The notes beneath the pieces are model-generated. The model did not search any database, was not told where the DNA came from, and was given only the letters and a program-made list of their open reading frames with translations. A stretch of 48,569 nucleotides of DNA from Treponema sp. (GTDB lineage Bacteria > Spirochaetota > Spirochaetia > Treponematales > Treponemataceae). Made by a program: the position numbers and the translations under genes. Below are positions 8,676-17,949 of the stretch, one piece after another. The stretch is taken from contig JAILBH010000132.1 of NCBI GenBank assembly GCA_024681195.1, positions 1 to 48,569 of the forward strand. Direction: 5' to 3'. The first letter of the stretch is position 1. Each line of letters begins with the position of its first letter.

Positions 8676-9943
8676 TTAATTCTCCAGATGTATCCTTTTG
8701 AAAAGAAAGATACCAGATAATTTATTACAGTATACTGTAAATTAATAAAAAATCCACTAGGGCCTGCAAGAAGCGGGAACATTAAACTTAATACAATAAG
8801 CAAAAGTCCTGAATAAATAAAGAGAGTTACAACCGGAGAAACAAAGGCTGTGGCAATTATACCTGTTGGTGCAAAGCTTCCAAAAAGTTTAAGAGATACT
8901 GGAGCTGTAAAAATCTGTGCCCCTGTAGAAGAACCAAGAGAAGCTGCAAAATATTCAGGCATAAACCGCGAATATAGTCTGTTAAAAAAGCTGTTTGTAA
9001 GTAGAATGCCTGCAAGTGCGGAATAAGACAGAATAAAGCCTGAATTAAATAAATCCTGGGGCGAAATCACTGTGTGACACAAAAAACTAAAAGCCAGAAT
9101 TAACAGCATATCTGGTTTTTTGACATTTGCAAGGGCTGCAATAATTAAAAGAAGATTGCATAAAAAGGCTCTTAGCAAAGATGGCGAAAAACCCGCAAAC
9201 CATACAAATAAGACAAGAGCAATTATGCGGATTATAAAGGTAAGTTTTTTTCTTCCAATCCGGTTTCCAAAAAAAACTGCTATACCAGAGAACATAGATA
9301 AATGCATTCCCGAAAGAGCGAGTATATGCGATAATCCTGCATTTTTAAAACATAAGGAAATTTCTGAAGATGTATACTCTTTTGCACCACAAAGCAAGGC
9401 TAAAAGTAATCCGCCTGCTATTCCCCAGCTGAACATAAGTCTTTTAAACTGCAGTCTGCACAAGGCTCTGATATAATCAAGTCTACCGGCAACTGTTTTA
9501 GGAAAGTAAGAATTAATACAGCTTTCTATGTAAAACTTATCTTGAGTTTTATTAAAGCTTCCGTTTACTGTATAGATACCCCCTGCTTCCCAAAGACACG
9601 CATAGGAAAAGGTTTCAGCTACAGCCTTTGAATAAAGCTTACCCGGAAAAAACGCTTCTACAGCAGCAGCTGGTATAAAAACCTGAACATTACCCAGCGC
9701 ATCGCTTAGAGCCCCGTTTTTGGCCCTTACAGAGCATATTTTCATTCTGGCTGAATAATAATTTCCATCAGAAGTTTTTACAGGAGAAGAAATGAGACTG
9801 CCTTTTAACATTTCAATCTGGGCAGTAGGAAACATACTGGAAAATTTATTTTTGTCCGCTGCTTTTACGAGACCAGAATAAAAAAGAATTATACAGATTA
9901 TTGCTGCTATAAATACTGAACTATTCGAATACCTCTTTACCAT
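8672..9943 (-). CDS. comEC: ComEC/Rec2-family membrane protein, short form
   Basis: 423 residues with many hydrophobic helices. The ComEC signature FKNAGLSHILALSGMHLSM lies near residues 200-218. ComEC forms the inner-membrane channel for incoming single-stranded DNA in competent bacteria. This protein has an N-terminal soluble part and the transmembrane competence domain, but it ends soon after the last helices and lacks the C-terminal metallo-beta-lactamase domain of longer ComEC proteins. No other competence gene is in the window, so DNA uptake is not established. It overlaps the upstream repeat-protein gene by seven bases and rsmA by four. Confidence 0.85.
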   Translation of the reverse strand: MVKRYSNSSVFIAAIICIILFYSGLVKAADKNKFSSMFPTAQIEMLKGSLISSPVKTSDGNYYSARMKICSVRAKNGALSDALGNVQVFIPAAAVEAFFPGKLYSKAVAETFSYACLWEAGGIYTVNGSFNKTQDKFYIESCINSYFPKTVAGRLDYIRALCRLQFKRLMFSWGIAGGLLLALLCGAKEYTSSEISLCFKNAGLSHILALSGMHLSMFSGIAVFFGNRIGRKKLTFIIRIIALVLFVWFAGFSPSLLRAFLCNLLLIIAALANVKKPDMLLILAFSFLCHTVISPQDLFNSGFILSYSALAGILLTNSFFNRLYSRFMPEYFAASLGSSTGAQIFTAPVSLKLFGSFAPTGIIATAFVSPVVTLFIYSGLLLIVLSLMFPLLAGPSGFFINLQYTVINYLVSFFSKGYIWRIN

Positions 9944-11073
9944 CTAAGACCTGCAAGGGCCTGGCGGGCGGCAGACAATACAGGTTCCGGATAGTTAAGA
10001 TATGTAACAGACAGAAGCGCATCGAATGCCGATTTATCACCAATAGCTCCTAAAGAATTGATTACTGCAAGAACTACATTCTGATTTACAGAATGGGTGC
10101 TTTCCTGCAATTGATTCAATTCACCCAGGTACTTAATAAGCGGAGATACAGCATCGAGTGGCGAAATATTTACTAAAGAATTAATAAGAGTTACAAACTG
10201 ATCTTCTGATAATTGTCCGTTACTGAAATTTCCTTGACTTGCAGCAAAGAATGCAAGTACACTTCCCGAAGCTCTTGTCCATTTGTTTGTATTCAAAATC
10301 TGAAGTGCTTCGAACTGAATGTTTACTAATGGAGAAAGATTAAGGAAATTTTCTGCAATTTCACATAGTTCTGCAATTGTAAGATTTTTTGACTGTTTTA
10401 CAAGATTAAAGATTTTTTGTGTGTTGGCATAATCTCTGCTTTGAACTACCTGAAGAACTTCATTAATCGAAAGCGGAATAAGCTTGATCAATGTCTGTTC
10501 AATTTCGGTATAGTAATTAGAATATCGTTTGTCATTATAAGCATTATAAAGAATAGAAAAAGTGATGTTGTTGCCTATTGAACCCAGGGTATTAATGACT
10601 GATTTCAGAAGACTGGAATCAGATGAAAGAACTGTAGGGCTCTTCATAAAGTTGTTCAAAACGTCGGTAAATGGTGTGTAATTTAAAAGATCCTTTAATG
10701 AAAGAACCTTTGATTGAACCGCAATCTGAACAGTATTACTTTTTGAGAATTTATTGAAAAGTTCAATAAATTTGCCCAGCAATTCAGTTTTATCATCGTC
10801 TGACAATGATGAAACATAATCATTAGAAACAGAAAGAACTGCAGCAACGGCCAGACCGTCCATGTCTCTGTCTGTTCCTGTGATTTCTTGATTCTCTAAA
10901 ACAAATTCAATTGCCTTTTGTGAAAGCCAGATGCTTTCGTCACCTGCGGCTTGTCTTACTGCATTTGTTTTGTCGGTAATATTTCCTTTAATAAACTGTT
11001 TTTTATATTCCTGTGCAAAAACAAGTGTAGAGAAAACCGTTGTTATAAAAAGCAATGCTATTATTTTTTTCAT
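9937..11073 (-). CDS. Exported alpha-helical (HEAT-like) repeat protein
   Basis: About 378 residues. A signal peptide (KKIIALLFITTVFSTLVFAQ) leads into a mainly helical protein; the C-terminal part, with VVLAVINSLGAIGDKSAFD and then PVLSAARQALAGLRW, has the look of HEAT or Armadillo-type repeats, which usually bind proteins. An upstream in-frame ATG exists at 11079, but AAGG lies directly against it and six bases before the ATG at 11073, so I choose 11073. The upstream PilZ gene stops at 11076-11078, two bases before this start. Function unknown; a periplasmic scaffold is possible. Confidence 0.78.
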   Translation of the reverse strand: MKKIIALLFITTVFSTLVFAQEYKKQFIKGNITDKTNAVRQAAGDESIWLSQKAIEFVLENQEITGTDRDMDGLAVAAVLSVSNDYVSSLSDDDKTELLGKFIELFNKFSKSNTVQIAVQSKVLSLKDLLNYTPFTDVLNNFMKSPTVLSSDSSLLKSVINTLGSIGNNITFSILYNAYNDKRYSNYYTEIEQTLIKLIPLSINEVLQVVQSRDYANTQKIFNLVKQSKNLTIAELCEIAENFLNLSPLVNIQFEALQILNTNKWTRASGSVLAFFAASQGNFSNGQLSEDQFVTLINSLVNISPLDAVSPLIKYLGELNQLQESTHSVNQNVVLAVINSLGAIGDKSAFDALLSVTYLNYPEPVLSAARQALAGLRW

Positions 11074-11075
11074 AA

Positions 11076-12266
11076 TCATCCTTCTATAGGTTGGGCAAAA
11101 TCCTGGAATTCGGACTCGCCTGCAACTTCATCAGTTACAATAGTTTCCGGCGGATCAAGCGGCTGGATAGTTTCATCCTTTACGTCATCTGTAATTGTAA
11201 CGCCTGGATCTACAGCCGGCTCTGATTCCTGCTCATCTGTATCTGTAAGCTGAAGAGCCTCGTATACCTCTTTTTCGCGTTCCGGAAGCATATCATAAAC
11301 AAAGCTTAAGACTTCGTTTTTCATAGCCGGTTCAAGATGTATACATTCAAAATGCAGTAAAGATTGATTTGTTGCTTCATTAAACTCAACAGTTCTTACA
11401 ACACCAAACATAATTATGAGCATGTTCTGAATATTAAACTGGAGCTTAATCTGAACATTTGGAACTCCCTTTCCACCAATGCGGATAAGAGCTCCTGCTT
11501 CCGAAATATCTTCAATAAGACATTTGTAGCCGTTTTGAGTTTCTACTGCATTATAATCAATGTTTTCATTTTTAATGATATAGAGGTTTGCCTTAATTTC
11601 GCATTTTGCACGCACGGCCTTGCGTTTTTGTGTTCTTATGAGATTTGTTGAATGCTTGAGTGAAATTGAGGATTCACCAACAAAAAGTCCATGACCTGTT
11701 ACTGTTGTATCAAAAACATAACGGGCATCACCTTTGCGCCACAGATATACGCTTATGAATTTACCTACCCATTCTTCGGCGGTAAGCGGAATCATATCCT
11801 TCTGGCGTGGAACCGAAATAATAATTTCTTTTCCGTTGTTCAGAATCTTTGAAGAAAAAACACCCTTACCCGGCAGAATAATTCTGAGCTTCTGGTCTTT
11901 GTTCAGATACATTGTTGAATCAAGACCCTTTTTATCATCTGTATCATTCTGAAGCTTTGTGCGGTAATTAAAAAGTTTTGTAATTAATTCCTGAGTTTTT
12001 GGATCTGTTTCGGTGCCGTTTGCTGCAGCCTGCGAAGTAATATGAGCCATACATTTGGTAAGTGACGGCAATGACCAGAATAATGCTTTTGGATAGTCCA
12101 GATCGCACATCTGAGCAACATTCCATAAAAGATTAAGATCCGAAATAGAAAACTTTGAATCAATTCCGGTTATATAGAATTCTATTCTCTGCTTAAAAGC
12201 AGAGTACAAACCTGCAACTGCAAGAAGAATACATATTGCTGTTATAATGCCTACTAAAATGTACAC
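11076..12266 (-). CDS. Membrane-anchored PilZ-domain protein (c-di-GMP effector candidate)
   Basis: 396 residues. One N-terminal membrane helix (residues 2-22) is followed by a soluble region and a PilZ domain at about 210-320. The c-di-GMP contacts are present: RKAVR at 215-219 (RxxxR) and DISEAG at 253-258 (DxSxxG). The tail (after 340) is acidic and Pro/Thr/Glu rich. Similar spirochaetal proteins combine an unassigned N-terminal domain with PilZ and act in motility; that role is inferred here. Translation starts at GTG (12264-12266), preceded by AGAGG. It heads the eight-gene operon running to 4846 and is divergent from the CPBP protease gene with 59 bases between. Confidence 0.87.
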   Translation of the reverse strand: MYILVGIITAICILLAVAGLYSAFKQRIEFYITGIDSKFSISDLNLLWNVAQMCDLDYPKALFWSLPSLTKCMAHITSQAAANGTETDPKTQELITKLFNYRTKLQNDTDDKKGLDSTMYLNKDQKLRIILPGKGVFSSKILNNGKEIIISVPRQKDMIPLTAEEWVGKFISVYLWRKGDARYVFDTTVTGHGLFVGESSISLKHSTNLIRTQKRKAVRAKCEIKANLYIIKNENIDYNAVETQNGYKCLIEDISEAGALIRIGGKGVPNVQIKLQFNIQNMLIIMFGVVRTVEFNEATNQSLLHFECIHLEPAMKNEVLSFVYDMLPEREKEVYEALQLTDTDEQESEPAVDPGVTITDDVKDETIQPLDPPETIVTDEVAGESEFQDFAQPIEG

Positions 12267-12325
12267 AAATCCCTCTTTATTATATTATAATAGTATAACA
12301 CACGAAAAAAGAAAAGAGTACAAAA

Positions 12326-12973
12326 ATGAGACGACAAAATTTTATTTTCGAACTGATAATTTTACTGCTCATAGTCATTTTTTTGTTAATTCCACCGGTT
12401 TTAACCTCCCCATCTGCTGCCATAAATCAATTTGAAACCTGGGCTTTTCCATTAAGAAATATCTGTATAAGCATTTTTTGCCTTGCTCTTTATTTTATTT
12501 ATAAAAAGGTATTCGGTCAGAAGAAAAAAATCTTTTACCCTTCTCTGCTGGCTCTTGGCTGTCTTATTTTCTTTTCGTTAATTCTTAAATTTATAGCCTC
12601 TCATTTTAATACCGGTGTTATTCAGGTTGTAAATATGCCAGGTGGAGCTAAAGAGCTTTTTTATTGTTTTTTGACTTTTATAACTGGTGCAATTTATGAA
12701 GAAATAATTTACCGGTTTTATCTTGCAGATGCAATCAGGCATATAGCAGGTCCAAGACAAAATAAAAGACTCGAAAAAGTGTTGTTTTTTGTTTGTGAAG
12801 TTTTTGCATGTATTGCTTTTGCTTTAGCACACAGATATCTTGGAATCTTTGCCGTCATTAATGCTGCCCTTGCTCATATAGTTCTGCGTTTTTTGTATGT
12901 AAAAACCGGACTCATATGGAATTGTGTGTTAATTCATTTTGTTTATAATATCATCTCTTTGATTTTATTATAG
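12326..12973 (+). CDS. CPBP-family intramembrane metalloprotease (Rce1/Abi type)
   Basis: 215 residues with several membrane helices. The family catalytic motif EExxxR is EEIIYR (Glu125, Glu126, Arg130), and conserved histidines are at 169 (FALAHR), 184 and 204 (VLIHFVYN). These proteases cleave within or near membranes, and some bacterial members mature peptides or give bacteriocin immunity; no partner peptide gene is evident here. The 3' end overlaps the converging DUF4340 gene by 31 bases. TATAAT- and TATAAC-like boxes at about 12285-12300 probably drive it. Confidence 0.88.
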   Translation: MRRQNFIFELIILLLIVIFLLIPPVLTSPSAAINQFETWAFPLRNICISIFCLALYFIYKKVFGQKKKIFYPSLLALGCLIFFSLILKFIASHFNTGVIQVVNMPGGAKELFYCFLTFITGAIYEEIIYRFYLADAIRHIAGPRQNKRLEKVLFFVCEVFACIAFALAHRYLGIFAVINAALAHIVLRFLYVKTGLIWNCVLIHFVYNIISLILL

Positions 12974-13902
12974 GTCCATAGACTTATCTTTGAGTAACAG
13001 GTAAAGTCTTCTGAACTGCGTGGAGAACTGAATGTAGTTTTTACAAGATATTCGTTTTCTACACTTTGTGATAAATAAAAATTCTGATTGATGACAGACT
13101 TGTCTCCCATTTCGAATTCGAGTGACATAACAGGTATTAGAGAGTGTTCATCTATCACAGAGATTTCTTCTAATGGAGCAAAACCACCGTGTCTTAATTC
13201 AAGCAGCTTTTGATTGGCTGCATTCCAGTTTTCCCAGGAAGGTGTTCTTTTTATATTACGAGGTTTGTCTTCTTCGTTATATGTAAGAGTAAGACTTTGA
13301 ATGTCTCCCATCTGAAATACTGAATTTTTAAGTTGTTCAGAAATTAAATATGGATCACACCAGTACTGACTTGAAGTTGTAAGATAAGAATCAAAGCTTG
13401 TATCTATAAGAAAAATGGAGTTTAATTCATCTGTTGTAAAATATCGTTCAGATTGAGAAAAGTTCAATTCACCAAAATAAAGGTTCTGGTATAATTCTCC
13501 GTTTTTTACAAGGCTGATTGTAACTGCATTCTGCTGATTTATACCCGTCATATTTTCAATTTCTTTTTTTCCGGCTTTAATCATATTATGCTGTGAGATG
13601 AGACTAACAAAAAACTTTTGTAAAACCTCTGTATCTGCAGGAAGAAAATTTTCATATTCAAAATTTGCAGAAGCAAGCCACATATTGTTTTTTCTTGTCA
13701 AAAGAATGTAAGAAGAATTGTTTTGAATGGCAATCTGGTCAATTGAAGAAATATCTGCTTCGTGTAAAAGCTGGATCTGCTGCCGAATGCGCTTTTGTGA
13801 AGCAGAAGAAGAAAACACAGTAAATGAAAGTATATAAAGAATCAGAAGAATAAATACAGCGGTATAAAGAACTGCAAGTTTTTTTGGAGTGATGTTTTTC
13901 AT
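12943..13902 (-). CDS. DUF4340-type exported protein of the Gld-like ABC system
   Basis: 319 residues. One N-terminal membrane helix (about 10-31) is followed by an extracytoplasmic domain with WLASANFEYENFLPADTEVL and NLYFGELNFS, typical of DUF4340 proteins. These occur with Gld-type ABC transporters in many phyla; the substrate is unknown. It overlaps the GldG-like gene by four bases, and its 3' end overlaps the CPBP protease gene on the other strand by 31 bases. Confidence 0.82.
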   Translation of the reverse strand: MKNITPKKLAVLYTAVFILLILYILSFTVFSSSASQKRIRQQIQLLHEADISSIDQIAIQNNSSYILLTRKNNMWLASANFEYENFLPADTEVLQKFFVSLISQHNMIKAGKKEIENMTGINQQNAVTISLVKNGELYQNLYFGELNFSQSERYFTTDELNSIFLIDTSFDSYLTTSSQYWCDPYLISEQLKNSVFQMGDIQSLTLTYNEEDKPRNIKRTPSWENWNAANQKLLELRHGGFAPLEEISVIDEHSLIPVMSLEFEMGDKSVINQNFYLSQSVENEYLVKTTFSSPRSSEDFTCYSKISLWTYNKIKEMIL

Positions 13903-16061
13903 TTAAACCACCTTCTGCCTGCTATAAAAATTCCTGTATGGAAAAGTGGTAATACTACAAAAATCATTATATATACTAAAAGTGCAAGCTTTGCAAACTG
14001 AGTCATATCATTAATCTTGTAAAGGCTTGTATCTTTTGTAGTTTTGGACTGTAGCTTGGCAAGTTCGGTTTCGCCTGCAAGATTCAAAAAGCAGTTTCCA
14101 AGGAATTCAAAATTTCTATAGTCCCCGAATTCCCCGCCAATGTAACTTGTCATAAGTGTATTTAAAAAATACTGATCTGGAATAACTATAATATTTGAAT
14201 CTTCACACTCAGCAAGATTATATAAGCCCGAAAGCCCGCCGGTAATTTGAGCACCGATAATTAAAGTTTCTTTTTCGTGATTAGCAGAGTCCTGTTGAAT
14301 AAAAAATGGATTTGTTTCTATGAGTCTGGAAGGACTTGAACGGTCTGCTTTGTAGGTCCAGGCTGCATTAGAAGTAATAAGATAAGGAACTGCATTTTGA
14401 GAAAGATTTAAACTAACCGGCCAGAATTCTGTCATGCCAAGCGGACAGAATTGCTGTGGCAAAAGATCAATCCACTGAGGATAGTTTAGAATTTCCTGAG
14501 TGTCATCATCTGAATACATTGTGATTCTTGAGCACGAAATATCTGCTGCAATTGTATCTGTAAATTGAACGCCCCAGTTTTCGAGCATTTCTACAATGTT
14601 TGTACGGCGGTTTTCGGTAATACTCCAGTCTTCTTCGATGGAACAGCTGTACGGAGTTACTGCAAAAATGGCATTTCCTTTTTGCTGGAGGATGTAGTTT
14701 TCAATAGCTATGGCATTCTCAATATTGATTTCGCTGTCACCTATTACAAGCAGTGGTCCGTAGGCAAGTTCAAGATTTTGTACAAAGGAAGGATCGTCAA
14801 TATAAAGCGGATTTGTTGCAATTCCCTGTGAGTTGAGCCAAGGAATTATGTAGCTGTAGTCATCGCTAAGATTCATGCCGTTGCCGACTATGATGTTTAA
14901 GACTAGATTTTTTCCTGTGATAAGATTTCTAAGTCTTATGTTCAAATCGTATTCCAGAGTTTGCGAAGACATGATAAACGGAATTATCTGAACCATTCCT
15001 TTGTATTCTAAAACAATGCTTGAGTAAACATTTATAAACTCTGTAGATGTTGAACCGCTTTTTTGAATCTGTTGGGTTGTAACTCCGTAGCTTTGAAGCA
15101 TTGTCTGAATGTCTGTATCTTTATCGGGGTCTTTGATTGTACAGTGGATTTTATTGCTTAGCGATGAATAAGTATTTACGTAATCTGTTACATCTCTGAT
15201 CTGCGGATAAAGGCGCGAAAGAGTTCCAGAGCGGAAATATGTAATTGTTAAATTGTCATCAAGCGTATCTGTAAGTTTTTTTGTATATGCACTTACGGAA
15301 TAGGATTTGTTTTTGGAAAAGTCAAAGCGCTTGTACCAGCGTGTACTGTTAAGTATGACTAACGCAAACAAAAGAAAAAGCCCTGTGATAAAGAGCTTTT
15401 GATTTTTATTGTAACGGCGGCCTTTTTTAATTTCTATGCAAAGATATTTTGAGAATATAAACAAAGCTGTACAAGAAAGGAGCCATAAAAGATCACGGGT
15501 ATCTATAATTCCTTTGGAGGCTGCATCAAAGTGCCAGGCAAAGCTTAAGTTTTTACAGATAGAGGATGCAAAATTGTTTAAATTAAAATAAAGCGGAACA
15601 ACGTGGATTGAATTGAATATTGCAAGAAGAAGAGCACTTATTACAAATGCTGCTATTCCATTTGGTAATAATTCATTTATAAAAAGACAGAGTGATATTA
15701 TTGCTGCTCCATAAAGCAGCAGGCAGAATATTCCGGTAAAGACCTGACCTGCATCAATTGAACCAAACAGATTTATCAGAATACATACCGGAAACATCAT
15801 TGCAATAATTATTGAATATTGCAGAAAGATTCTGGCAAAGTATTTCAGCTGGAAAATTATTCTTTTTACCGGAATAAAATCGTTATAAATTGCAATTGAT
15901 TTTTTATAGCATAAGGCAGGAATTACAATAATGCAGATATATGGTGCCGAAGAAAAATATGTTAAAAGGTCTGTAGTTCCGGAACCTGTAAAAAACTGTC
16001 CTTTTATAAAAAACATTACGGAGGTAAAAACTGAAAATATTATTGCAGAAAATAATGTCAT
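13899..16061 (-). CDS. Fused ABC permease and GldG-like extracytoplasmic domain
   Basis: 720 residues. Residues 1 to about 215 hold six hydrophobic segments of an ABC-2-type permease (GldF-like). A further helix near 225-240 leads into a ~430-residue extracytoplasmic GldG-like domain (segments NIIVGNGMNLSDDY and PLLVIGDSEINIENAIAIE), and a final helix sits near 690-712. In gliding Bacteroidetes, GldF and GldG are separate proteins; here they are one polypeptide. Spirochaetes do not glide by that system, so the substrate is unknown. Four-base overlaps on both sides show a tightly coupled three-gene transporter with the ATPase at 16058 and the DUF4340 protein. Confidence 0.87.
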   Translation of the reverse strand: MTLFSAIIFSVFTSVMFFIKGQFFTGSGTTDLLTYFSSAPYICIIVIPALCYKKSIAIYNDFIPVKRIIFQLKYFARIFLQYSIIIAMMFPVCILINLFGSIDAGQVFTGIFCLLLYGAAIISLCLFINELLPNGIAAFVISALLLAIFNSIHVVPLYFNLNNFASSICKNLSFAWHFDAASKGIIDTRDLLWLLSCTALFIFSKYLCIEIKKGRRYNKNQKLFITGLFLLFALVILNSTRWYKRFDFSKNKSYSVSAYTKKLTDTLDDNLTITYFRSGTLSRLYPQIRDVTDYVNTYSSLSNKIHCTIKDPDKDTDIQTMLQSYGVTTQQIQKSGSTSTEFINVYSSIVLEYKGMVQIIPFIMSSQTLEYDLNIRLRNLITGKNLVLNIIVGNGMNLSDDYSYIIPWLNSQGIATNPLYIDDPSFVQNLELAYGPLLVIGDSEINIENAIAIENYILQQKGNAIFAVTPYSCSIEEDWSITENRRTNIVEMLENWGVQFTDTIAADISCSRITMYSDDDTQEILNYPQWIDLLPQQFCPLGMTEFWPVSLNLSQNAVPYLITSNAAWTYKADRSSPSRLIETNPFFIQQDSANHEKETLIIGAQITGGLSGLYNLAECEDSNIIVIPDQYFLNTLMTSYIGGEFGDYRNFEFLGNCFLNLAGETELAKLQSKTTKDTSLYKINDMTQFAKLALLVYIMIFVVLPLFHTGIFIAGRRWFK

Positions 16062-16807
16062 TTGTTACCTTCCGTTTTTTGTTTTTCTGTAAGGCTAATA
16101 AATTCCCGTTCAATATTCTGCAGATTGTTTACTTTGAAAAGCTGTCCCTGATGCATTATAAAAGCCTTTTGACATAACTGTGGCACTTCACTTAAAATAT
16201 GAGTAGAAATAAGAATCGCTTTTTCCTTACTCAAGTCAGAAATGTATTTTCTAAAGCTTATGATTTGTGAAGGATCAAGTCCGCTGATTGGTTCATCAAG
16301 AATAAGGTTTGCAGGATCATGAATTAAAGCCTGTGCAAAGGATACTCTCTGCTGCTGCCCTTTTGATAGAATTTTTATCTTATTGTTTAGAAAATCAGAC
16401 AGATTAAAATCTTTAGAAAGCTCTTCTATCCGATTTTGTGCAGTCTGTGGATCAAGCTTGTGACAGGCGGCTGCATAATGTAAAAAGTCAATAACTTTTA
16501 AATCCGGTGGAAGACATGAAATTTCTGGTACATAGCCGCAGAGCTCCATTGCTTTTTCGCATTGTTCCTCTATATCAAATTTATTATTTTCTTTATCGCT
16601 TATAAAGATTTTTCCTGATGTTGCATAATGAAAACCGCAGATTGCTTTTAAAAGAGTAGTTTTTCCAGAACCATTTGGACCAACAATTCCTGTTATACAA
16701 CCCGATTCAACTGTAAAGCTAATATTTTTTATGATAAATGCTTGTTTCTTTTTGGAACTACTAAGATGAGAATTATATTCTTTGCAAAAATCTATGATTT
16801 CTATCAT
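16058..16807 (-). CDS. ABC transporter ATP-binding protein, GldA-like
   Basis: 249 residues. Walker A GPNGSGKT (43-50), signature LSKGQ (147-151), Walker B LILDEP (168-173) and the switch His in ISTH are all present, so ATP hydrolysis is expected. It drives the fused permease encoded immediately downstream (four-base overlap) and starts nine bases after the end of rnz. Confidence 0.92.
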   Translation of the reverse strand: MIEIIDFCKEYNSHLSSSKKKQAFIIKNISFTVESGCITGIVGPNGSGKTTLLKAICGFHYATSGKIFISDKENNKFDIEEQCEKAMELCGYVPEISCLPPDLKVIDFLHYAAACHKLDPQTAQNRIEELSKDFNLSDFLNNKIKILSKGQQQRVSFAQALIHDPANLILDEPISGLDPSQIISFRKYISDLSKEKAILISTHILSEVPQLCQKAFIMHQGQLFKVNNLQNIEREFISLTEKQKTEGNK

Positions 16808-16816
16808 TCAAAGACC

Positions 16817-17743
16817 TTAATCAATATAAGGAATATCAATCTGCATTCTGTCTCGGGATAGTTCTGCAGCCGGCCAGATTTTTTGAGCTTCTTCCAAAAG
16901 CTTTGTTAATTCTTTATCTGTATAACGAGGGCTGTAATGAATCATACACATACGGCGGACATTTGCATCGCGGGCAATTGTTGCGGCCTGACCTGCTGTC
17001 ATATGTTTTTTTTCTTTTGCCTGATCAATAAGTGCTTCTTCAAACATTCCTTCACAAACCAGAAGGTCAGATCCTCTAACCTCATCTGCAATGGCTGGTT
17101 TATATAAGGTATCTGTAACAAAACTGAATTTTCGTCCGCTGCGTTTTGGTCCAAGCACCTGTTCTGGTTTTACAGTTGTTCCGTCTGCTGCCTGGACTTC
17201 AAAGCCCTGCTGAAGCTGTGCCCAAAGCGGTCCGCATGGAACTCCCAGCTCCTGTGCCTTTTGCGGGTTGAATTCTCCAGGACGATCCAGTTCTTCAAGT
17301 GTATAACCAACGCAGGTTTTTGTATGCTCAAGCGGGAATGCACGGATATAAAAATCCTTGCCCGAGTGAACTACACATGGAGCTGTAATTTCCTGAACTA
17401 CAATGGGATAATTAATATACATATCAAGCACTTTGCGGCTTGTTTCTACATATTCTTTAACTTTGGGAGGTCCGTATATGTAAAGAGGTTCTGTCCTGTC
17501 TACCTGTGCTGTAAGCATAAGAATGCCCGGAAGCCCTGTTACATGATCTGCATGGGTGTGCGAAATAAAAATTGCATCAATTTTTTTCCATTTGAGGTTG
17601 AGTCTGCGTAAACTTACCTGAGTGCCTTCCCCACAGTCAAAAAGGAACAGGTTTCCTTCCCTTCGCAGTAAAACAGATGTCAAATGTCTATATGGTAAGG
17701 GCATCATTCCACCACAGCCCAAAATAAATGCTTCCATGTTCAT
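16817..17743 (-). CDS. rnz: Ribonuclease Z
   Basis: 308 residues, the usual size of short-form RNase Z. It cuts pre-tRNAs after the discriminator base. The metallo-beta-lactamase motif SHTHADH spans 61-67 and coordinates the two zinc ions; FDCGEGTQ (35-42), FVTDT and the late MIHYSPRY histidine complete the metal set. This fits a genome where the one visible tRNA has no encoded CCA and so needs 3' trimming before CCA addition. ATG codons at 17743 and 17737 are both possible starts; neither has a clear ribosome binding site. Confidence 0.94.
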   Translation of the reverse strand: MNMEAFILGCGGMMPLPYRHLTSVLLRREGNLFLFDCGEGTQVSLRRLNLKWKKIDAIFISHTHADHVTGLPGILMLTAQVDRTEPLYIYGPPKVKEYVETSRKVLDMYINYPIVVQEITAPCVVHSGKDFYIRAFPLEHTKTCVGYTLEELDRPGEFNPQKAQELGVPCGPLWAQLQQGFEVQAADGTTVKPEQVLGPKRSGRKFSFVTDTLYKPAIADEVRGSDLLVCEGMFEEALIDQAKEKKHMTAGQAATIARDANVRRMCMIHYSPRYTDKELTKLLEEAQKIWPAAELSRDRMQIDIPYID

Positions 17744-17786
17744 AAAGTTATAATATCAAAAAAAACAATAAAAGTCATTGGTAAAT

Positions 17787-17934
17787 AAAAAAATGCTCCC
17801 GCGTGGAACCTGGTTTTGCTCTGCCGAGTACGCGAATAGGAAATTATAGAAAAGTTTCTGCCTGCTTACAGCAGCCAGAAACTTCTCGCGTACAAAGCGC
17901 CGCAAAACCAGAACCACACGCTCCGCATTTTTTT
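17787..17934. repeat. GC-rich palindromic element, copy A
   Basis: A 148-base imperfect palindrome. Ends AAAAAAATGC (17787-17796) and GCATTTTTTT (17925-17934) pair; further paired blocks are gcgtg, ctggttttgc and gtacgcga. A central hairpin AAGTTTCTG (17852-17860) / CAGAAACTT (17876-17884) contains a CTGC/GCAG tip. It lies between the end of the MATE gene and the start of rnz, both on the minus strand. The A- and T-tracts would allow it to terminate transcription either way. Its ends match copies B and C. On the minus strand GGTTC occurs in the same orientation in both arms. Confidence 0.85.
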
Positions 17935-17949
17935 AATTGTATCAAAAGC

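Noticed and set aside
17787-17934. Ordinary bidirectional terminator
   Set aside because: The A- and T-tracts fit, but the 148-base length and the ends shared with copies in a divergent gap and in a coding region call for a wider explanation. Terminator activity remains possible as a side function.
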